NCBI GenBank assembly: GCA_026874595.1
Contig: CM049322.1
Location: 25,767,400 to 25,831,399 of the forward strand
Reading direction: 5' to 3'
Length of the DNA: 64,000 nucleotides
Origin: Sipunculus nudus
Taxonomy: Eukaryota; Annelida; Sipuncula; Golfingiida; Sipunculidae
Made by a program: the position numbers and the translations under genes
In this document: positions 58,990-64,000 of the stretch, one piece after another
How positions within the stretch are numbered: the first letter of the stretch is position 1
Layout of the letters: each line of letters opens with the position of its first letter
Notes under the pieces: generated by a model
Seen by the model: the letters and a program-made list of their open reading frames with translations, nothing else
The model's database searches: none
What the model was told of the DNA's origin: nothing

Positions 58990-61900
58990 AGCTCAGCTGA
59001 CTTTCAGTCATGCTGAGCTATAGCGATCACTCTTTGTCCGTCGTCCGTCTGTCCGTTAACCTGGCACAAATCATAACCGCTGGACCTAGAATCTTTTAAC
59101 TTGACATTCTGAGAGGTCGATGAAAAATCTCCTTGGAAACCAGAAATTAGGTCTCTGTTACTCATATCTTTCGAGCTATTGGGCCCCAAAGTACCCCCGA
59201 GAATAGTCAAAAATTTCATACAAAGACTTCAATATCTCGTTAACTACATCACTGATGGTCATGATTTTTGGCATACATATTGATCATGAGATGTTCCATC
59301 AGTTCCTGCAGACTGGTGGCGCCACCTGTATTTTTCGATTTTTTACGAATTTTTGTCTCTATTTTTGAGACCTTTAAAAATGTGACCATCTGTTAACAGT
59401 GCACAAATTGTAAAGACTGGACCTAGAATCTTCATTCTTGACACAGTGAGAGACCTATGAAAAATCTCCATGGAAACCAGAAATTAGGTTTCTGTTACCC
59501 AAATACTTTGAGCTATGGGGCCGCAAAATACCCCCCAGAATAGTCAAAAATTTCATACAAAAACTTCATTATCTCATTAACTACATCACTGATGGTCATG
59601 ATTTTTGGCATACATATTGATCATGAGATGTTTCATCAGTTTCTGCGGACTGGTGGTGCCACCTATATTTTTCAATTTTTTTACGAATTGTTCAAGTTCT
59701 CTATTTTTAGACCTTTAAAAATGTGAACTTCTGTTAATAGGGCACAAATTGTAAAGACTTGACCTAGAATCTTCATTGTTGACACGCAGGGAGACCCATG
59801 AAAAGTCTGCATGTAAACCTGAAATTAGGTCTCTGTTACCCATATACTTTGAGCTGTGGGGCTCCCAATTACCCCCCCAGAATAATGGAAATTTTGATAG
59901 AAAAAACTGCAACATCTCAATAACTACAACACTGATGGTCATGATTTTTGGCATACATATTGATCAAGAGGTGTTCCATCAGTTCCTGCAGACTGGTGGC
60001 GCCACCTGTATTTTTTCAAATTTTTACCATTTTTTTTTCTCTATTTATGAGACCTTTAAGGAGTAGTTATCTGTCAACAGAGTACAAATCTTAACGACTG
60101 GACCTAGAATCTTCATTCTTGTCACACAGGGAGACCAATGAAAAGTCTCCGTGGAAACCTGAAATTAAGTCTCTGTTACCCATAACCTTTGAGCTATGGC
60201 ACTCCAAAGTACAGCTCGGAATAATTGAAAATTTGATACAAAAGCTAAAGTACCATAAAATCTCCACTTAAAACCGGGTTTAATCAAGAAATTCAAAATC
60301 TTGAAATCAGGTTGATTTCCTGAAAGCACTGTGCGGTTTATACTAGAAGGGTTTCCTGAATATCTTCCTGACAGACATCGTTTTTAGGCCGGCAAGTGGG
60401 CGATAATATTGCAACTTTCTTAGCAGCAGTCTCGCATGCATGGGAGCAGTGTGTTAATGTATTATTTACGATTATTTTTATTTATAAATTAAATATTGCT
60501 GATCAGTTTTCGTGTGATATATAACTTGTTATAAAATCTTGGTAATTTTCACCAAATAATACATTTACAACAACCCTGCTGTAACAAACAGCGGCCGACT
60601 TCGTTGGGCATGATCAAGCTAAATTGAAATAAAAGCCTACTTTAAACCCATTTGCGGCATTGTTTAGCAATGATTATTTGTTTGAAACGTAAAATGAATA
60701 AAAAGCTGACATTGTAAAGAGTCACACAATGGCAGACGATCGTTTTTAAAATCAAGTTTGAGTGCCGCCATGTGCTGAAATGCCCCGGTATTCTGCTAAG
60801 AATATTTTGAACGGCTGTACGCGATGGTTGGTAAACAGAACAGCCACCTATTTCGTCCCAGCGTGCCTTGCGCGAACACTTCCTTGACAAAATGGCTCCC
60901 CACACGGAAACTTTCTTCAGGAAAAAAACTTGCTTACCCCGACTGGCCGATCTAATTTTACCTTAAAATCACTCGTTTTCAAGCGTCATGTTTCCTATAC
61001 GTGCGTATCTGGACAAGGTAACTTCAGTTACTTTGATATTTAGTTAAGTTGACAAGCGATGTTTTCAAACGCACCAGCAAAATGTGACATGGAGCGATGT
61101 CAACGTACGATGTGACGATGATAATACCGAAGTAACCGGTATGAAAATGATTTGAATCTTCCGAGTAATTCCAGAAAATGAAATTTTCATCAAAAAATTA
61201 AGATTTCAAAATATTACTTTTAGAATTAAAATATACAGTGACTTGAAATGGATCAGCAGAATATTTTTTTTCCAAAATATAATGACAAATCAGTAGCAAA
61301 CAAGAATACGGCACGGAATATAAAATCTTTATAAACAGACAGTGGTTCACCGGCCCTTACGTCTACCCAAACTTCATGCTTGAGTGACCCTGCAAAAAAG
61401 TGTAATGATGTGTTTAAATAAAATGCCCAAGGAATTTTAAAGTGGACAAGAATGGCCGAGTCGCAACCTACGCTTGTTCATTTCTAGATGATAGCTTGAT
61501 TGTGTCTTTTGTCAAATCATTCCGTAGCGAAAGTTGGTGCGGTTTTAAAGGGGGGTTCTTAGTATTTGAGCCCCTCGCAGTGTCTCACCTGGAATTTCGG
61601 CGAAGTCTGGGTGCGGTTTTAATCAGAAGTGCGGTTTTAAGTGGAGATTTTACGGTATCTGAACAACTAATGCAGTGATCACCATAATTGTTTGCATGGA
61701 TATTGATCATGGAATGTTTCATCAGTTTCTGCAGACTGGTGGCACCACCTATATTTGTTCAGGTTTTATTATGAATTTTTTTCTCTACTTTTGCGACCCT
61801 TAAAGATATGAACATCTGTTAACAGGGCACAAATCGTATAGACTGGACCTAGATTCTTCATTCTTGACACACAGGGAGACCCATGAAAAGTCTCCATGGA

Positions 61901-62611
61901 AAATTGAAATTAGGTCTCTGTTACCCATATCCTTTAAGCTGTATGGCTCCAAAATACCCCTAAGAATAATGAAAAATTTGATACAAAAACTGCAGTATCG
62001 CAAAAACTACAACACTGATGGTCATGATTTTTGGCATACATATTGATCATGAGGTGTCCATAAGTTTCTGCAGACTGGGTGCGCCACCTCTATTTTTTCA
62101 ATATTTTACGAATTTTTTTCTGTTTTTTTGAGACCTTTAAAGATGTGGTTATCTGTCAACAGGTTACAAATCGTAACAACTGGACCCAGAATCTTCACTC
62201 TTGTCATGCAAGGAGGCCCATGAAAAGTGTCTGTGGACACCTAAAATTAGGTCTCTGTTTCCCATATTTTTCAAGCTATAGGACTCTGAAGTATCCCTAA
62301 AATTAATGAACAATTTGATACAAAAGCTGAAGTATCTGAACAACTAATGCAGAGATCACCATGATTCTTTGCATGCATATTGACCATTAAGTCTTTTTAT
62401 TAGTTTCTGCAGACTGGTGGAGCCACCTGTATTTTTTACGCATTTTTTTCTCTATTTTTGAGATAAATAAATACAGAAACAATCTTGGCCTGTTGGTTAA
62501 TCTGTTTGATGCTTCAGTTGAATGGGTATATACTACCAATCAGATGATGAAATTTCCTTTTACGAATCTCTTCCCAGCCAGCTGAGCGTCATGACCCATG
62601 GGTCAGTTGTT
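58990..62611 (+). mobile_element. F1n: F1 element nested in F4d, interrupted by a TA MITE
   Basis: 5' end AGCTCAGCTGACTTTCAGTCATGCTGAGCT with GTCC tract; 3' end CAGCTGAGCGTCATGACCC...GTCAGTTGTT at 62611. The body is units of about 340 bp like F1b, with palindromes near 59316, 59652, 59995, 61738 and 62415. Confidence 0.8.
60253..61655. mobile_element. 1.4-kb TA-flanked MITE
   Basis: Left end CCATAAAATCTCCACTTAAA and reverse-complemented right end CCGTAAAATCTCCACTTAAA form an inverted repeat of about 24 bp. TA flanks both sides (60251-60252 and 61656-61657). The empty F1 site is 'gaagtatctgaacaact' near 34155. 'gcggttttaa' recurs inside the right part. No transposase is recognisable; the short ORFs have no family resemblance that I can name. 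Confidence 0.85.
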
Positions 62612-63510
62612 TATAAAAAATCTTATATGTCAGCATTTTAAAAAAGCATCATAGCCAAAGTCTTTCAGTATGTGTAAACAGATATGGCAAGAGGCCAAGA
62701 TTTTGTCTGTATCTATAAACAACTTAGTAGACTGCCAACTGTTTCAGATTTGGCAACAGGCCAAGTTTCGGTCTGTATCTAATTATAGCTTTGGCAGACT
62801 GCCAGCTAAATCAAATTAGGCAACAGGTAAGGAGTTTATTCAATGCAGCCAGGTACAGGTCATGATTAATGCAGTAGCTACACCTGGCGCTTAGCCACTA
62901 TTGACTTAGGGGGCAACTGCCTTCCTCAGCTGATAGCTGAGTTGACCCAACTCAAGGAAATTTTGATGTATTGGCTTGAAATTTTGGTTTGTCCATGCAT
63001 CTTTGATGGTTTTCTCATACACAAGACTGGTGTTGCCAACTACAATGATGTTTGCACAGTGTATGTACATGCTTATTTTTCAGGAGGGATTTGATATATC
63101 AGCCTGAAATTTTGCATATCTGCAAATATTAGATAGCCTCATTGTATACATGACTTGTGGTGCAAGCTACAATTGTTTTTGGATTTCATGCATCTGTGCA
63201 CATACCTCAAGAGTGATTTGAAGTATGTGCCTGAAATTTAGCATGTCTATATATCTTCGATGGCTTTCTTTACACAAGACTGATGGTTCCACCCACAATC
63301 ATTTTGTGTTGTATGCACCCATGGCAGGATTTCATCAGTGACGTTTTTGTAATTGGTACTTGGACCCAGGTTCAAAATGTTAAGTACTTGCATTGTACAT
63401 ATACATGTCACACATGTACTTGAAAAATAATTAAGTACATTTCAAATAATGGTCCAGTATATTATCAGTGAAGGATTATACCTGCTATATATTCCATTAT
63501 CTTTAAAAAG

Positions 63511-63690
63511 GTATCTTTGAAAAATAAACTTTGTTTTCAGGTACCACATTACAAGGAAAAATGTGAACTTTCAGAATATTTACATGTCAGGTGATCTCAG
63601 AGCATTTCCACAGGAGGGATAGGCTTTATAAAAATTACTAAACTGAAACCTAGACTGAAAATTGTTAATCAAGTTTTTATTCTTTTTCAG
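63511..63690 (+). other. Intron end with splice acceptor
   Basis: No repeat terminus. Pyrimidine-rich tract and CAG acceptor at 63672-63690 before the third SIK exon. Confidence 0.6.
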
Positions 63691-63853
63691 AGTGTAAAAG
63701 ATCAGGAATTTGACACAAACAGTGCAATATACCACTTACTGCTAGACAAGTATCGCAAGAACTCTAAAGCAGCTCTGAAACACATGAATGCTCCAGGAAA
63801 TCTGCCTGTGGCTGTGCGGACAGAACGCAGATCTAGCATCACAACTGGAGTTG
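63691..63853 (+). CDS. SIK: Salt-inducible kinase (SIK family), exon for UBA end and regulatory tail start
   Basis: 163 nt between a CAG acceptor and a GTGTGTAC donor, entering in phase 0. It encodes SVKDQEFDTNSAIYHLLLDK, which closes the UBA domain begun in the previous exon (the SAIYHLL stretch is typical of SIKs), then a basic linker and TERRSSITTGV. The RRSS motif fits a PKA-type (R-R-x-S) and possible 14-3-3 site, in keeping with cAMP control of SIKs, but it is a prediction. The donor choice at 63854 is moderate: GT follows 'ggagttg', leaving phase 1. The remaining long tail of the protein lies beyond the window. Confidence 0.92.
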
Positions 63854-64000
63854 GTGTGTACATTTTATATTACTATTGTATCTTATCATCCTCTCTTATC
63901 ATATCAGCATGCAGCGGTTCCCCTGGAAACTTTATTTTTATAGCCAGAAAAGTTAAAATCTTTAGCCATTCAAGTTCTTTTTTAGCCAGTTCTCAAAATG
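63854..64000 (+). other. Start of the next SIK intron
   Basis: Begins GTGTGTAC. No further feature before the window ends. Confidence 0.55.

Larger units (their letters stand above)
48554..63510 (+). mobile_element. F4d: outer F4 element holding a ~15-kb nest
   Basis: 5' end AGCAAACCTGTGAGC at 48554. Its body resumes after F2d and F4e at 58135 ('actatctgcagtgacatag', compare 18310 'gctatctgcatttacttag') and again after F1n at 62612. It shows the uninterrupted 'caatcattttgtgttgtatg' at about 63298. The F4 3' hairpin is missing, so the 3' end is eroded near 63510. Confidence 0.65.

Noticed and set aside
60642-60905. 87-codon minus-strand ORF in the TA MITE
   Set aside because: No transposase motif and far below transposase length.

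Overview
The window reads as animal nuclear DNA, AT-rich and intron-dominated, most likely from a mollusc and probably a bivalve. That placement is an inference from repeat style and exon sequence, not a search result. The only host gene I can support is three exons of a salt-inducible kinase (SIK family) on the + strand: 10327-10450 (kinase subdomain IX-X region), 32685-32911 (end of the kinase domain and start of the UBA domain) and 63691-63853 (end of the UBA domain and start of the regulatory tail). Splice phases agree across all three. The gene starts before the window and continues after it, and the two complete introns are about 22.2 kb and 30.8 kb.

Almost everything else is intronic repeat DNA stacked by repeated insertion. 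I define four families, F1 to F4, by their ends. F1 starts AGCTCAGCTGACT and ends in a hairpin plus CTTGTT or CTAGTT. F2 starts AGCCCTCAGCC and ends ATTCTAGTT. F3 starts GTATCCGCC and ends ATTCTAGTT. F4 starts AGCGAACCTGTG and ends GGCCTTGTT. All have an inverted copy of the 5' arm near the 3' end, a short 3' hairpin, a CT(T/A)GTT terminus and insertion at T|T. F1 and F2 also carry a GTCY microsatellite behind the 5' hairpin. This matches non-autonomous Helentron (HINE-like) elements. All four families also carry the same 12-bp palindrome, GGTGGCGCCACC, and every terminus I could orient lies on the + strand.

Layout: 1-1922, tail of an F1-type element carrying a SINE-like insertion with a 14-bp target duplication; 2410-9853, a TA-flanked inverted-repeat element split by F1a, which contains F4a; exon 10327-10450; 10724-12178, F3a; 12179-26780, a nest of F1, F4 and F2 elements; 26826-28097, a broken tyrosine recombinase ORF; 28483-32332, an F4 element holding a 879-bp DNA element with a 73-bp satellite, and F3b; exon 32685-32911; 32937-39138, nested F1, F2, F3 and F4; 39139-48240, an F1 remnant split by F4c, which holds a 2-kb element with inverted arrays, F3c and F1k; 48554 to about 63510, one F4 element opened by F2d (with a MITE and F1l), F4e (with F1m and F3d) and F1n (with a TA MITE); exon 63691-63853.

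Because paralogous copies lie in the same window, many insertions can be read against their own empty sites. That gives insertion sites, relative order and end points without an outside reference.
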